Below are positions 61,636 through 64,000 of a DNA stretch of 64,000 nucleotides, piece after piece. This DNA comes from Citrus sinensis (lineage: Eukaryota; Streptophyta; Magnoliopsida; Sapindales; Rutaceae): contig NC_068558.1 in NCBI RefSeq assembly GCF_022201045.2, positions 41,869,501 through 41,933,500 on the forward strand. The letters are read 5' to 3'. The position numbers and the translations under genes were made by a program. How positions within the stretch are numbered: position 1 is the first letter of the stretch; every line of letters begins with the position of its first letter. The notes under the pieces are model-generated. The model saw only the letters and a program-made list of their open reading frames with translations. It did no database searches and was not told the origin of the DNA.

Positions 61636-64000
61636 TATTTCTATAATTTCATTTCATGCTTCTTTAATTTTAGGATAATGTCAGTTAATCAAGTCGGTTT
61701 TGTGTAAGCCTTTCTTCACTTTTGATAAGTCGGTTATAAGTTGTTAAGAGTTCTTTTATTTTGGGTCGTGTTTTGAATAATCGCTTAGCTTTTTTCAAGT
61801 TATTTGCAGTTTTAACATACGTGATATGTAAGCTTAAAGTATATCCGTCTGATCCGACTTATATATCAAGATCCAGACATTTGATGATATAATTGATTTT
61901 ACCGATCGATGTTGTATACCTAATCCGATGCCAAGATATAATTGAAAATGCAGTTATATATCTTCATTATTAACCTTTTAAATCTGGAATAAACCATCCC
62001 AATAACATAATGATATATACAAATTGCTTCCTTTTTCACTTCATAATTAAAGTTAATTGTATTTGTATATACTAATTTTTTTTAAGTATTTTAAATTAGA
62101 TCAGACTCATGCTAGACTCATATATTTAAATTGTGCTATCACAGAGTTTATCTAAACGGTTCTACTAAATTTTTATGAATAACAAATATCATTGACCGAT
62201 TTATAATGTAACTGAAAATAAAATGTTTTTGCTAATTACATATGCATGGTTGGTAAACATGTCAGTACAATTGATACAGGCTAGAGAATTTCTTTACTTG
62301 TCATACTAACAATTTTGACTATAAAACTCGAGATGTGTGTGTTTTCGTTTTGTTCCTTTTCTTTTGTCTTTTCCTACTATTGGTAAATAAAGTTATCACA
62401 ACTAAGAATAGAAGGTTTTATTTTATTTTATTTTTTAACGATAGTCAAAAATTTATAAGATAGTTGAAAAATACTTTAAATTCAAGTGATTTTGGCCCGT
62501 TTTATGGAAGAATTAATGGGTCAAAAAAATACACACCTAAGTAAATAATATTGATAATAAGCAAGAGAAGAAACGGATTCTAATGGAATTAGTTTCAGAT
62601 TGTGGACTCTTCTATTACATACGTACGACAAGAAACAATTATCACACAATTGACACAAACATGTCAAGAGGCCAAAGAGAATGCAAAATAGGGGGGGAAA
62701 AATAATCCATCAGTGCAATAGCTGAAAAACACTGCTATATATAGAGGAAAAACCAAAACTGGTGGAGAATTTATGTGTCGTGTAACTAAACTTTTCTTAG
62801 TTGTAAATGTTTTATTATTTCCTATAGTTTAAGTCAACGATTCAATTAGTGTTGACCAATATTTTCTCCAAACGATTTTTCTCAATTTAGGTGTAAAGAG
62901 TTGGGAATGGTGGAGTGTAGAGGAAAATACTTGGGGTGGACTTAGAATGTGCAGGTATCCGATCTAAAAATAAACTTGTTACGTAGAGATTGAATGTAGG
63001 TCGAGATTGAATTTAGCAGTTGACTTCCATTGACCAACCAATATTTAATACAACTCAACAGTAACTTAAAATATTGAATGAAAACTTTATATTTAGTAAC
63101 CACCAATCAGATTGAACAAAACAATCTAATTCTTTAATAATCAACTTACCCTATATAAAACCATTATCTGCTTCAAATTTTTTCAAGAGTAATGCTATTT
63201 GCATACAAAATTGTACAAATTATTTATAATTTTGTGTGCAAATAGTGTTTTGCTTTTTCCAACACTTGAATTACGATGGTCCTAAGGGATTGGACAGATT
63301 CTATTATTAAATTAACGAGCCAGTACATGTTAACCAAAAGTCAGGTTTTAATTATGTTACATGATCATGTATCTTATATGATAATGTAAGATATCAATCT
63401 CCCCAAAAGTCATTAGTTAGAGAAAATTAGATTGGCGAAGTGAGTGAGTAAAGTAATCAAAACACGCAAATTTAGTTGAGATAAGTTTTTTTTTTTCTTT
63501 TGGATTAGATAAGCAAATTAATTAGCAGAATAAAAAGTGTAATGACAGTAGAAAATGTTTGATATAGAAGTCCACTACCAAGATGAAAAAAAAGAAGAAA
63601 TATTTCTTACAAATTAATTCGATGTTTAGAGTTTTTTTTTTATATAAAAAAAAAATTGATGTTTAGAATTGACCACGTGCTTCTACGTACCATGAGTTAT
63701 GGACTACAGCTCAGTGAAATGGCTCGATGACTTTTTACTTAATTCTCCGCAACGCAAGAACATTTAATTTTACTTTTTCACTGCTTAATTAGTATTTGCA
63801 TTTCCTCTCAAAACTCAAAAAGGTGAGGTTCCTTGTCACACACACAGTTTAAAATTTTTCATGTCATTGGAAATGGTCCAGGAAATTAATAATACCCAGA
63901 ATTGAGTCAATCACTTCATTTCGGCCCTTTTCTTCCAACCAAATGTAATTACTTGATTGGTTGGGCAAATGTTTCTCTGCATATCACATGCCCGAATGCC
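61636..64000. other. Downstream AT-rich region
   Basis: The 3' UTR of the glycine-rich gene, followed by about 2 kb with no recognised gene. One small foldback sequence is listed separately. Confidence 0.65.
63190..63251. mobile_element. Small foldback (MITE-like) sequence
   Basis: GCTATTTGCATACAAAATT and, about 12 bases later, the inverted partner AATTTTGTGTGCAAATAGTG form a hairpin of about 20 bp arms. It resembles a MITE terminal repeat pair with the centre deleted. Confidence 0.6.

Overview
This window is nuclear DNA from a flowering plant, most likely a woody eudicot. The genes carry canonical plant GT-AG introns, the spacers are AT-rich, and several plant-specific families are present (a DYW-type PPR protein, ABI3, LRR receptor kinases, a pectate lyase). 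The protein sequences look rosid-like and would fit Citrus or a relative, but I could not search a database, so the species is an inference. I rebuilt ten protein-coding genes. All splice junctions keep the reading frame and use GT-AG ends, with one GC-AG exception.

Layout, left to right: a LATE FLOWERING-like C2H2 zinc-finger repressor (+, 1864-2469); about 9 kb of AT-rich spacer with a very long AC microsatellite and a MITE-like element; a secreted pectate lyase of seven exons (+, 11880-15709) behind a G-box/ABRE-like promoter; TMKL1, a receptor-like pseudokinase (-, 16756-20300); the plastid RNA-editing factor LPA66 (-, 25468-27396); a transposon-rich stretch with a decayed copia element and hAT-like and MITE-like sequences; a zinc alcohol dehydrogenase of ten exons (+, 32250-34294); a small predicted chloroplast membrane protein of four exons (-, 34774-36802); an RGI1/RGI2-type LRR receptor kinase (+, 39117-42652); a second repeat-rich stretch with a tRNA-derived SINE; ABI3, the seed-maturation B3 transcription factor, of six exons (-, 47488-50240); a small LEA-like protein of three exons with a GC-AG intron (-, 56798-58389); and a secreted glycine-rich protein (+, 61198-61635).

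Two themes stand out. First, the gene set matches, as far as I recall, two duplicated Arabidopsis regions at once (At5g48890-At5g48940 and parts of At3g24230-At3g24670). The window therefore looks like a less fractionated version of the ancestral block. Second, the LEA-like gene next to ABI3 carries an ABRE and RY cores upstream, and ABI3 has an RY palindrome upstream of itself, which suggests a local seed/ABA circuit.

I found no bacterial-type operon, CRISPR array, rRNA or convincing tRNA gene. No clearly undescribed biological system was identified. The most unusual items are the GC-AG intron, the tandem duplication in the LEA-like gene, an interleaved double inverted repeat in a MITE-like element, uORFs in the ABI3 leader, and a long hairpin in the pectate lyase promoter.
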